Assembly (NCBI GenBank): GCA_003260025.2
Contig: QFZU02000067.1
Location: 1-57,863 of the forward strand
Source of the DNA: Microbispora triticiradicis
GTDB lineage: Bacteria > Actinomycetota > Actinomycetes > Streptosporangiales > Streptosporangiaceae
DNA length: 57,863 nucleotides
Reading direction: 5' to 3'
Below, one piece after another: positions 36,083-45,200 of the stretch. Position 1 is the stretch's first letter. The number at the start of each line of letters is the position of its first letter. The notes beneath the pieces were generated by a model. That model saw only the letters and a list, made by a program, of their open reading frames with translations. It did not search any database and was not told the origin of the DNA. Position numbers and translations under genes: made by a program.

Positions 36083-37075
36083 AAACGACCCACGCTGGAG
36101 GCGGTCGCGGCGCGGGCGGGAGTGTCCCGCGCGACCGTCTCCCGGGTCGTCAACGGGCAGCTGACGGTGACCCCGCAGATCAGGGATGCCGTCATGCGCG
36201 CCGTCGACGAGCTGGGATACGTCCCCAACTCGGCGGCGCGCAGCCTCGTCACCCAGCGGACGGACTCGGTCGCGCTGGTCGTGTCCGAGCCGCCCACCCG
36301 GGTCTTCTCCGAGGACCCGATGTTCTCCACAGTCATCCGGTCGGCCAGCCTGGAGCTGGAGGCCGCCGACAGGCAGGTCGTGCTGATGCTCGCCGGCTCT
36401 CCGAAGAGCCACGCGAGGATCGAGCGCTACGTCGCCGGCGGCCACGTCGACGGGGTCATGCTGATCTCCATGCACGGCGCCGACCCGCTGCCCGCCGCCC
36501 TCGCGCGGATGGGCGTCCCCGTCGTCTCGTACGGCAGGCCGGCCGTCCCGGTGCCCCTGCCGTACGTGGACAACGACAACGTGGGCGGCGCGGAGAAGGC
36601 GGTGCGCCACCTGCTGGACAGCGGCCGGCGGCGCATCGCCACCATCGCCGGCCCGCAGGACATGATCGGCGGCCAGGACCGGCTCACGGGTTACCGCGAC
36701 GCGCTGCGCGACTCCGACCGCCGCTCGATCGTCGCCGTCGGCGACTTCACCCGGCAGTCCGGCGCCGTCGCCATGCGCCACCTGCTCCAGGACGACCCGC
36801 ACCTCGACGCCGTGTTCGTGGCCAACGACCTCATGGCGATCGGGGCGCTGCAGGCCCTGCGCCAGGCGGGCCGCCGGGTGCCGGACGACGTGGCGGTCGT
36901 CGGCTTCGACGACATCGAGGCGGCCCGCTACACCGAGCCCCCGCTCACCACGATCAGGCACCCGGTCAGCGAGCAGGCCGCCGCGATGGTCCGGCTGCTG
37001 CTCGGCCTCCTCCGGGGTGGCCCGGCCACGCCCGTGGTCCTCCCCACCGAACTCGTCGTCCGCGAGTCCGCCTGA
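36080..37075 (+). CDS. LacI family transcriptional repressor (BglR/CebR-like)
   Basis: A 331-aa regulator: N-terminal LacI HTH (about 5-50; VAARAGVSRATVSRVVNG) and hinge (SAARSLVT), then a periplasmic-binding-protein-like sensor domain (about 60-328; FVANDLMAIGAL, VAVVGFDDIEAARY). ATG 36080 with GGGGGAC upstream. The palindromes upstream of GH16, GH81 and GH1 have the size and central CG of LacI/CebR operators, so this protein is the likely repressor of the glucan locus, induced by a laminari- or cello-oligosaccharide. Confidence 0.92.
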   Translation: MKRPTLEAVAARAGVSRATVSRVVNGQLTVTPQIRDAVMRAVDELGYVPNSAARSLVTQRTDSVALVVSEPPTRVFSEDPMFSTVIRSASLELEAADRQVVLMLAGSPKSHARIERYVAGGHVDGVMLISMHGADPLPAALARMGVPVVSYGRPAVPVPLPYVDNDNVGGAEKAVRHLLDSGRRRIATIAGPQDMIGGQDRLTGYRDALRDSDRRSIVAVGDFTRQSGAVAMRHLLQDDPHLDAVFVANDLMAIGALQALRQAGRRVPDDVAVVGFDDIEAARYTEPPLTTIRHPVSEQAAAMVRLLLGLLRGGPATPVVLPTELVVRESA

Positions 37076-37090
37076 ACTCCCCGAGACCGG

Positions 37091-37429
37091 TCAGGACGCC
37101 GTGGTCAGGGACTCCACCGGCAGGCCGGCCTCGACCCAGTCCTGGATGCCTTCCCGGTACTTACGCACGTCGGTGTATCCGAGCGCGGTCAGCCGGTTGG
37201 CCACGGCCTGACTGTTGGGGCAGGAGGGGTTCGAGCAGTAGGTGACGATCGGGGCGTTCTTGTCCGGGAGCAGTTCGGCGGCCCGCTCGGCGACCTCCGC
37301 CTCCGTCAGCGGGATCGCTCCCGGGAGGTGCTGCTGGGCGTGGTATTCGCCGCCCAGCGCGTCGACGACGGTGACGGTGCCGGCGTCGATCGCGGCCTTG
37401 AGTTCGTCTCTGCTGATGAGCGCGGTCAT
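37091..37429 (-). CDS. Single-domain rhodanese-like protein
   Basis: A 112-aa rhodanese domain. The active-site loop is YCSNPSCPNSQAV, with Cys in CSNPSC; a second Cys three residues on could take part in disulfide or persulfide chemistry. It probably carries sulfane sulfur in the cytosol. ATG 37429 (TALISRDEL) with GGAGGACGC upstream is preferred to the start four codons earlier. It is divergent from a TetR gene with two operator-like palindromes. Confidence 0.9.
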   Translation of the reverse strand: MTALISRDELKAAIDAGTVTVVDALGGEYHAQQHLPGAIPLTEAEVAERAAELLPDKNAPIVTYCSNPSCPNSQAVANRLTALGYTDVRKYREGIQDWVEAGLPVESLTTAS

Positions 37430-37447
37430 TGCGTCCTCCAATTAACT

Positions 37448-37459
37448 GGACTACAGTCC
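37448..37459. promoter_or_regulatory. TetR operator-like palindrome 1
   Basis: GGACTACAGTCC: GGACT and AGTCC around AC. It lies 19 bases upstream of the rhodanese start and 7 bases before the TetR GTG. Confidence 0.65.
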
Positions 37460-37465
37460 GTTTGT

Positions 37466-38104
37466 GTGAACGCCTCGAAAATTACCGGACCACAGTCCGG
37501 TTCGTCAAGGGACCTCACCTCTCTGCTGGCGGACCCGCCCCGCGAACGCGCGGACGCCGCCCGCAACCGGCTACGGGTGCAGGAGGCGGCGGCGAAGCTG
37601 TTCCGCGAGCACGGCGTCGAGGCCGTCTCGATGGACGCGGTGGCGGCGGAGGCCGGGGTGGGCAAGGGCACGCTGTTCCGCCGGTTCGGGGACAAGTCGG
37701 GCCTGGTGGCCGCCCTGCTCGACGACAAGGAACGGGACCTGCAGGAGCGCATCCTGTCCGGGCCGCCGCCGCTGGGGCCCGGCGCCCCGGCGGGCGACCG
37801 GGTGCGGGCGTTCGTCGCGGCCTACACCGACTACCTCGTCGAATACCTCGATCTGCTCCGCGTCTCCGAGACCGCGAGCCCGGGAGCCAGATATCGGATC
37901 GGCGCCTACCGTTTCTGGCACCGCCACCTGGCGATCCTGCTCGCCGAGGCACGTCCCGGCGCGGACGCCGACTACCTCGCCCACGCGCTGCTCGCCCCGC
38001 TCGCCGCCGAGCACGTCACCGCCGTACTGCGCGAGTGCGACGCGGCGCGGGTCGCCGCCGGTCTGACCGTCCTCGCGGACGCTCTCGTCACGGATCGGTC
38101 GTAA
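37466..38104 (+). CDS. TetR family transcriptional regulator
   Basis: A 212-aa regulator with a TetR HTH at about residues 32-80 (AVAAEAGVGKGTLFRRFG) and a C-terminal domain of the TetR_C_38/SBP type (TDYLVEYLDLLRVSE). The start GTG 37466 gives an unusually long N-terminal arm of about 30 residues; no ribosome binding site is visible, so the message may be leaderless. The second palindrome then falls inside the first codons. It probably represses itself and the rhodanese gene. Confidence 0.87.
   Translation: MNASKITGPQSGSSRDLTSLLADPPRERADAARNRLRVQEAAAKLFREHGVEAVSMDAVAAEAGVGKGTLFRRFGDKSGLVAALLDDKERDLQERILSGPPPLGPGAPAGDRVRAFVAAYTDYLVEYLDLLRVSETASPGARYRIGAYRFWHRHLAILLAEARPGADADYLAHALLAPLAAEHVTAVLRECDAARVAAGLTVLADALVTDRS
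37485..37500. promoter_or_regulatory. TetR operator-like palindrome 2
   Basis: CCGGACCACAGTCCGG: CCGGAC and GTCCGG around CACA, sharing the GGAC-n-AGTCC core with palindrome 1, 37 bases away. It lies within the first ten codons of the TetR gene if translation starts at 37466. Confidence 0.65.
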
Positions 38105-38369
38105 TACTCCGCTTGGGCTTGGCGTGCCCGGGGATGACGGGCCTTCGATTCCGGGTCCCGGCTCACATGCCACGGCCCGGGTGCGGCGGCGAGTCCATGC
38201 CGCGGAGCCCGCGAATGATGCGTTGCCCACCATCCGGCGCGGCAGATGTGGCAGCCTTGCTCACGCAAAGCTGTGCCCCGGCTGCGTACCGTAGCAGAGG
38301 CAACACCGGGGCTTATGTCACTCACAGTAGCACAGGGGGCACGGGCGCGAAATGGAGGAGGCCGAGGCC

Positions 38370-38984
38370 ATGCGGCTGCGGGAGGTGCTGTCGGTCGCCC
38401 GTATCGCTGAGTACGAGGCGCTGTGCGACGGGCAGACCAGAGCCGCACTACGCCTGCACTGCTGGAACACCGAGATCTGCGCGGCGTTCTACGGCCCCCT
38501 GCAGTACCTGGAGGTCGGGCTGCGCAGCGCCCTCAGCCGTGAACTGGTGAGGCTTTTCCAGCGGACCGACTGGTGGGAGGAGGCCGACCTGCACTTCGGC
38601 GCCCAGCGCAAGATCAGCGAGGTCAGCGATCAGCTACGCAGGCAAGGCCGCGCGGCCACCCCCGAGCAGATCGAGAACGAACTGCCTTTCGGCTTCTGGG
38701 CCTCCCTGCTCGGCCCCGGCAACAACTACGACCAACGCCTGTGGCGTACGGCCCTGCACCGGGCCTTCCCCGGCTATCGAGGCGGACGCAGGGAACTGCA
38801 CCGCTATCTCGACCACCTACGCGTGCTACGCAACAAGATCGCTCACCACTGCCCTATCCACCACCGCCACCTTCAGGCCGACCACCAGACCATCCTGCAG
38901 TGCCTCGGCTACATCGACGCCGACCTTGCGTGCTGGGTCGACCGGTACAGCCGCGTGCCCGGCGTTCTCGCCTGCCGACCGTGA
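38370..38984 (+). CDS. Abi-like (AbiD/F family) HEPN-domain protein
   Basis: A 204-aa protein of the Abi-like family. Near the C-terminus it has VLRNKIAHHCPIHHR, the R-x4-H motif of HEPN ribonucleases (Arg154, His159). Abi proteins of this type abort phage infection by RNA cleavage when triggered. ATG 38370 follows GGAGGAGG with good spacing; an earlier in-frame ATG at 38352 overlaps that site. It stands alone: no antitoxin, nucleotidyltransferase or other defence gene adjoins it. The 265 bases upstream have a hairpin-prone CCCCGG/CCGGGG pair and otherwise nothing recognised. Confidence 0.8.
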   Translation: MRLREVLSVARIAEYEALCDGQTRAALRLHCWNTEICAAFYGPLQYLEVGLRSALSRELVRLFQRTDWWEEADLHFGAQRKISEVSDQLRRQGRAATPEQIENELPFGFWASLLGPGNNYDQRLWRTALHRAFPGYRGGRRELHRYLDHLRVLRNKIAHHCPIHHRHLQADHQTILQCLGYIDADLACWVDRYSRVPGVLACRP

Positions 38985-39085
38985 CCCTTCAGAGGTAGGT
39001 CCGCACCCGTCCGAAGAAGATCACCGCCGCGGTGGGCGGCTTGTCGCCGGCCGCGTTCGGAAGACGCGACACCTCGGCTCGGGCT

Positions 39086-40282
39086 TCAGGCGAGCGCGCC
39101 GGTGATGCGGGTGAGCGCGTCGAAGGAGGCCAGGCCGTACGCGTGGAAGTCCACGGCCCCGGCCCCGGCCGTACGGGCGGCGCGGACCTTGGCGGCGAGC
39201 CGGTCGGCCGAGTCGGTGTCGGGGGCGCCCGGACGCAGCACGACGCGCAGTTCGGGGTTCTTGCCGATCGAGCGGCGGTAGGCGGCGACGTCGTCGGCGA
39301 TCCGGGCGGGGTCGCGGGCGTAGCCGAGGACCGCGAACGACGGGACGAGGTCGCCGAGCGCCACGAGGTCGATCCCGAGCTGCCAGGAGTCGTGCGCGGC
39401 CAGGGCGGCCGAGGGCAGCCCGTGGGCGTAGCCCTTCGCCGCCCCCGTCGCGTCCGCGAACGTCAGCCGCGCGCCCTCCGCCGTGACGGCGGCGGCGACC
39501 TCCCCCACCAGCGAGGTGACGCTCTCGGAGCGGGCCCGCGCGTACGCCACCGCCTCCGGACCGGCGTAGGCCGTCAGCGCCGCCCGCGTGACCTCGCCCT
39601 CCGCGGGGGGATCGCCGTCCAGCACGCCCCCGACGATCCTCGCGCACTCCTGCCTGGCCGTCTCGGCGTTCACCCCGAGGTCGGCGGCCCGGCTCATGCA
39701 GTGGGGGCAGAAGCACAGGCCGAACAAAAAGGCGTCCATCGGCCCGAGCGGCACCGAGCACCGCTCGTAGCCGAAGGCCGCGAAGTGCAGCGACTCGGCC
39801 ACGACCGTGTCCACCCCCTGCCGGGCGACGGCCCGGGCCAGCGCCACCGCGTACGCCCGCACGTCGGGGTGCGCGGGACACAGGTCCGCCGGAGCGCCGC
39901 GATCACCGAAGCAGTTCTCCACTGTCACGTCGGGGTGGGCCAGGCCGATCGCGGTGTTGCGCAGGAAGACGGCCCAGCCGTGCAGCCGCAGCCCCCGCTC
40001 GGCGCAGGCCACGCGTAGTTCCTCGATCGGCCGGTCCTCCGCTCCCGGCTGCACTGGCGGGGCCAGGCGCAACCCGCCGAACAGGTCCTCCGGCGGGGGG
40101 AAGTGGACGCCGTCACGGCGCAGCGTCAGCCGCGTGGCGCCGTGCGGGGTGACGTCCCTGGCCTGGTGGTAGACCGCGGCCACAGCGACGCCGCGAACGC
40201 CGTACGCGGAGGCCCGGTCGAGCAGCCCGCGCACGCCCTCGGCGCGCAGGTCCTCGACGAAGACGTACAGAGCGCTGTCCAT
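39086..40282 (-). CDS. Conserved hypothetical, probable TIM-barrel protein with CFCPHC motif
   Basis: A 398-aa soluble protein, Ala-rich, with a barrel-like alternation of strands and helices and a Cys motif CFCPHC in the middle (about residues 189-195), which could bind a metal. Short conserved patches (LHGWAVFLRN, FHAYGLASF near the end) recall uncharacterised glycoside-hydrolase-like barrels of actinomycetes. ATG 40282. It is divergent from a TPR protein gene. I do not recognise a function. Confidence 0.75.
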   Translation of the reverse strand: MDSALYVFVEDLRAEGVRGLLDRASAYGVRGVAVAAVYHQARDVTPHGATRLTLRRDGVHFPPPEDLFGGLRLAPPVQPGAEDRPIEELRVACAERGLRLHGWAVFLRNTAIGLAHPDVTVENCFGDRGAPADLCPAHPDVRAYAVALARAVARQGVDTVVAESLHFAAFGYERCSVPLGPMDAFLFGLCFCPHCMSRAADLGVNAETARQECARIVGGVLDGDPPAEGEVTRAALTAYAGPEAVAYARARSESVTSLVGEVAAAVTAEGARLTFADATGAAKGYAHGLPSAALAAHDSWQLGIDLVALGDLVPSFAVLGYARDPARIADDVAAYRRSIGKNPELRVVLRPGAPDTDSADRLAAKVRAARTAGAGAVDFHAYGLASFDALTRITGALA

Positions 40283-40392
40283 CGATCAGCGGCCCCCCTC
40301 GCCCTCTCCCGACCACCTCGGTGGATCGTACTGGACACCGTCCCGGGAGTAGACTCGCGCCCTCGCACCGATGATCACAGAGGGGATCGGGC

Positions 40393-41034
40393 ATGAGCGG
40401 CGACCCACGAATCGAACGGGCCGGCACGCTCTACGAGCGGGCGGTCTTCGGCGGCGACGCCTCGGCCCTCACCGAGGCCGACCGGGAACTGGACGCGGTC
40501 GAGGCCGATCTCGCCCTGGCGCGGGGGCGGGTCGTCCACGCGCGGTCCCTGGAGGGCGGCGAGGAGGACCCTCGTGAACCGGACCTGTTCGAACGGGCCG
40601 CCGATCTCTACCGGCGGCTCGGCGACCTGCGCGGCGAGGGCGAGGCGCTCTTCTGGATCGGCTGCTTCCACCAGGTCGTACGGCGCGACCATGAGGCGGC
40701 CGGGACCGCGTTGCGGCGGTCGTACGAACTCGCCGAAGCGACCGGCGACACGCTGACGATGTCGTACGCGCTGAGGCACCTGGGCGTCGCCGAGCACATG
40801 GCCGGACGGCTGGAGCCGGCGCGGGAACTCCTGGAGGAGTCGGCGCGGCTGCGCCGGGAGATCGGTTTCCAGCCGGGCGTCGCCGCCAACCTGGTCGGGC
40901 TGGCCTACATCGCCGCCGCGCAGAACCGCGGGGAGGACGCCCTGCGGCTGCTCGGCGAGGCGGCCCGGCTCGCCGAGGAGAGCGGCGCCGAGGGCGTCGC
41001 GCGGCAGGTCGCGGAGGCCCGCGCGGCCCTCTGA
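40393..41034 (+). CDS. Tetratricopeptide repeat protein
   Basis: A 213-aa all-helical protein with about four TPR-like repeats (ERAADLYRRLGDLRGEGEA, GTALRRSYELAEATGD, ARELLEESARLRREIGF, ALRLLGEAARLAEESG). ATG 40393 follows GAGGGG. Such short soluble TPR proteins usually mediate protein contacts; the partner is unknown. Confidence 0.8.
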   Translation: MSGDPRIERAGTLYERAVFGGDASALTEADRELDAVEADLALARGRVVHARSLEGGEEDPREPDLFERAADLYRRLGDLRGEGEALFWIGCFHQVVRRDHEAAGTALRRSYELAEATGDTLTMSYALRHLGVAEHMAGRLEPARELLEESARLRREIGFQPGVAANLVGLAYIAAAQNRGEDALRLLGEAARLAEESGAEGVARQVAEARAAL

Positions 41035-41163
41035 CGACCGCGGCGCTCCGATTCGCCGTACCTGCTGCGTTCGATGAAGTGTTCGATATAGGGTGTGACC
41101 GACGGTGATGGAGAGCTCTCGCTTTCCGCCGGCCTGATCCCGCATGCCAAGAGGAGCGAGCAC

Positions 41164-42030
41164 GTGACCGAACCCAGGACGCACACCCTTGAACTGCCCG
41201 GCTGTGCTCTCCACTACGACGTGCGGGAGGCCGGGCAGAGCGATGCGCCAATCCTGCTGATGATCGGCTCGCCGATGGACGCCCGGGGGTTCAACGCCCT
41301 GGCCGGGCACTTTCGGGATCGCACGGTGGTGACCTACGACCCCCGCGGGATCGAGCGGAGCACCCGGACCGACGGCGCCGCCGAGTCGACGCCCGACCTG
41401 CACGCCGACGACCTGCACCGGCTGATCGACGCGCTCGGCGGCGGCCCGGTGGACGTCTTCGCCAGCAGCGGCGGCGCGGTCAACGGGCTCGCGCTCGTGG
41501 CCCGGCACCCGGAGCAGGTGCGCACGCTCGTGGCGCACGAGCCCCCAATCGCCCAGGTGCTGCCGGACCGGGAGCAGGCGCTCGCCGCCGTGGCCGACAT
41601 CCGGCGAACGTACGACAAGGAGGGCTTCGGCCCGGCGATGGTGAAGTTCATCGCGGTCGTCGGCCACCAGGGCGAGATCCCGGCCGACTTCGCCGACCAG
41701 CCCAGGCCCAACCCGGCCGAGTTCGGGCTGCCGGCCGAGGACGACGGCACCCGCGACGACGCGCTGTTCGCGCAGAACCTCGTGACCTGCACGCACTACG
41801 AGCCCGACTTCGAGGCGCTGCGCGCGGCCCCGGCCCGCGTCGTCGTCGGCGTCGGCGTCGAGTCGGAGGGGCAGCTGGCGTACCGCGCGGGCGTGGCGGT
41901 CGCCGAGCGGCTCGGCTCCAAGCCCGTGACGTTCCCCAGCAACCACGGCGGGTTCCTCGACGACACGTTCGGCATGCCCGGCGACCCCGACAACTTCGCC
42001 GTCACGCTGCGCGAGGTCCTCGCCGGCTGA
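41164..42030 (+). CDS. Alpha/beta hydrolase
   Basis: A 288-aa alpha/beta hydrolase with nucleophile FASSGGAV (Ser in SSGG), an early oxyanion region IGSPMD, YDPRGIERS and a terminal FPSNHGGF supplying His. The family includes esterases and haloperoxidase-like enzymes; the substrate cannot be told. GTG 41164 has GAGGAGCGAG upstream. Confidence 0.85.
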   Translation: MTEPRTHTLELPGCALHYDVREAGQSDAPILLMIGSPMDARGFNALAGHFRDRTVVTYDPRGIERSTRTDGAAESTPDLHADDLHRLIDALGGGPVDVFASSGGAVNGLALVARHPEQVRTLVAHEPPIAQVLPDREQALAAVADIRRTYDKEGFGPAMVKFIAVVGHQGEIPADFADQPRPNPAEFGLPAEDDGTRDDALFAQNLVTCTHYEPDFEALRAAPARVVVGVGVESEGQLAYRAGVAVAERLGSKPVTFPSNHGGFLDDTFGMPGDPDNFAVTLREVLAG

Positions 42031-42114
42031 ACCAGCCTCAGGCCACGTCCAGGCCCGGCCAGGCCCGGTCAGGCCGTGGCTTGAGCACGGCCAGAGCCGG
42101 GCCCGCGCACCACG

Positions 42115-42220
42115 GGCACGGTGTCGGTCAGGCACGGTCTCACTCGGGCAGGGTGTCAGCACGGTGTCACTTGGGCGTGGTGTCACTCGGGCACGGTGCC
42201 AGTCGGGCGTGGTGTCAGTC
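42115..42220. repeat. Degenerate tandem repeat at the 3' end of the kinase fusion gene
   Basis: About five imperfect copies of a 20-base unit resembling GGGCACGGTGTCACTCGGGC lie between two convergent genes, reaching the stop codon of the leftward gene. It may form stems, but looks mainly like slippage-driven expansion. Confidence 0.65.
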
Positions 42221-45200
42221 GTAGGCGTATCCGCGGTCGGGGGCCGGGCAGTCGCCGCCTTGCAGGACCGGCCGCTTCGCCAGCACCTCGCGGGCGCGGG
42301 CGCGGGCGAGGTTCCAGTCGTTCCAGGAGTCCGGCCGGTCGAGACGGTTGACCGCCACGACGTCCCGCAGCACGCAACTGCGGTCGGGCTCGGGCAGCCT
42401 GTCCAGGATCGGCACGGCCTCCGCCCCGAGATCGCCCAGGTAGCCGTGGTCGAGCCGCTCCACGCCGCGGATCGTGAGCTGGGTCTCGGCCACCCGCGCG
42501 TCGGGGTCCGAGACCGCGAACGCCAGCAGCGACACCCCGGTCAGCAGCACCAGCCCGCGGAAGAACCATCCGGCGCCGCGGCCGGCCAGGCGGACCGCCC
42601 CGGCCGCCGATACCAGCACGAACACCGCGCCGAGCCACCAGATCGTCGCCTCCACCGAGGCCCGCAGCCGCGACAGGCCGTACGCGTCGGTGTAGAGGCC
42701 GAGGCGGTGCAGCGCCGACGCGAGGATGACCAGCGTGAACGCGCACAGCAGACCGAGCAGCACGGCCAGCAGCCGGCGGTCGGTCCGGCTCTGCCGGCGC
42801 AGCAGCGCGACCGCGCCCGCGACGATGCCGAGCACGAAGACGCTGACCGTGACGAGTTCGAAGAAGCCGGATCTGGCGTACTCGGCGTAGGTGAGGCCGG
42901 CCGTCGACAGCACCCTGCGGCTTCCGCCGAACAGCACCGTGATCTGCACGGTCACGAACGCCGCGAACAGCAGGTTCAGCCCGATCAGCGGGATCATCCA
43001 CACCTGGCGGCCGAGGGACATCCGCAGGTCGGGCGGGGTGGGCTCGGCCACCGGACGCAGCCCCACCAGCACCGCCGCCACGGCCAGCACGGCGAACACG
43101 CAGAACACGAAGATCCGGTACGGCAGGTCCCAGGCCCAGTCGGGCGTCCGCAGCAGGTCGCTGACGAACGCCGAGAAGACGGCGTCGGCCGAGGCGAACA
43201 GCAGGCCGAAGACGGCCAGGAGCACGACGGTGACGGCGGCGCCGACCAGGGTGGGCAGCACGCGGCTACGCCGCGCCAGATTCCGGACCGGCCCGGCCAG
43301 GAACCACGGCACCGGCAGCATCGCGAAGACGACCGAGATCCCTCCTCTGATCACCCCGAGCCAGCCCCGCCCGCCGCCGGACAGCGCGAGCGACCCCACG
43401 GCGAACGCCGCCAGCAGCACCGGCGCGACCAGCCATTCCGCGTCGCGGAAGAGGGCCACGGCGACCAGCGCGTACGCCAGCAGGCCGAGGGTCACCGTCC
43501 ACGGGGTGAGCCGGCCGCGCCGCCGCGGCAGCACCGCCGGGAAGGCCGCCGCCCCCAGCGCGACCGCCGTAAGCACGGAACCGAGCCCGGCCGACGCGTA
43601 CGGCAGGGCCACGGCCGCGACCAGGCCCGCCGCCCCGGCGGCCGGCAACAACCACCGGGGCGCGTCCGGCAGATCCGGCCGGGGGAACAGCGGTGGCGGC
43701 ACGTACGCCGGCGCCTCGCTCCACGGCGTCTCCCCCCACGGTCTCTCGCCCCGCAGCTCCTCCCCCGGCCGCCTCTCGCCCTGCGGCGTCTGCCCCTGCG
43801 GTGCCCCGGAGTACCGGTGGACCGGGGACGAGCCGAAAGCGGCGCCCGCGGCCGCGCCGCCGACGGTGAACAGCAGGATCGCGGCAGCTCCCAGCAACCC
43901 CTCGCCGTACACCCCGAGGACGGCCGCCGCGATCAGCCCGGCGAGGAAGCCGCCCACCATGCCGAGGCCCGCGCCGAGCGCCGCCCTGGCCGACCGCCCG
44001 TGCCGGGCCTGGGCGAGCGCGGCGTACGGCCAGGTCACGGGCGAATCGGCAGGCGGACCCGCGGGCCCCCCACGCTCCCCTCCCCACGACGACGCCGAGA
44101 CGCCCCGCCGGTGCTCCTCCCCACGCTCCACGCCCTTCATGTCGGCCCGCGCGCCGCCCCTCGCGTCGCCCCGCGTGTGCTCCCGGGCGGAGTCGTCCGC
44201 CGGACTCACCGAACTCACCGGACGCACTGAAGGCACAGGGTGCGCTGGCGCCAGGGGCACGGGCGCCTCGGAGTGCGTGCCTCGCACCCCAGCCGCGACA
44301 GCGCCGCGCCCCTCCGCAGGCATGGCCGGGACCACGCCGTGCCGCTCCGCACCACCGTCCGCAAGCTCGCCGTCCCGAAGCCCGGCGTCCCGAAGCCCGC
44401 CGTCCCGAAGCCCGGCGTCCCGAAGCCCGGCGTCCGCAGGCACGGCCGAGGCCACGCCGTGCCGCTCCGCGTGACCGGCCGCGACCACCCCCCGCTCCGC
44501 ACCACCGTCCACAAACTCGGCGTCCCGAAGCCCGGCGTCCGCAGGCACGGCGTCCGCAGGCACGGCCGGGACCGTGCCGTGCCGCTCCGCATGACCGCCC
44601 GCGACATGACCGGCCGCGACCACCCCACGCTCTGCTCCCCCATCCAGCAGCACGCCGTCCCGAAGCCCGGCGTCCCGAGGCGCGGCCGGAGTACCGGCAT
44701 CCCGTATTCCCCCGGCGGGTGGAGCCGGCAGACCGGTTCCCTCGCGCTGATCGTCGGAGCGGCCCCCGCGGGCCTGCCTGGCGTTCATGGTCCCCCTTCG
44801 CTCACCGGCGTGGACGGGCGCGTCCAGGCCCTCGCCCGCCGCCGGTTCCCGGTGCCGTGGCAGCGTGACGACCATCCGGCATCCCCCCGCCGGTCCGTGA
44901 CCGTCTCTCACCGGCGGCGGGTCGGCCACGCCGATCGTCCCGCCGTGCAACTCGGCGATCTCCTTCGCGATCGCGAGACCCAGCCCCGCGCCACCCGCGT
45001 CGGCGGCCCGCCCGGCGTCGAGCCGGGAGAACCGCTCGAACACCCGGGCCCGCTCCCCCGGCGGGATGCCGGGGCCGTCGTCGATCACGCTGATCTCCAG
45101 GACCGGGCCTGCGGCCCGCGTCTCCACCCGGACCCTCCCGCCCGGCGGGCTGTGCCGTACGGCGTTGTCGAGCAGGTTGGCCAGCACCTGCGCGAGCAGG

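Noticed and set aside
44311..44700. A CRISPR array or minisatellite origin in the repeat block
   Set aside because: Units are contiguous, degenerate, keep the reading frame of the kinase fusion and have no unique spacers. No cas genes are present.
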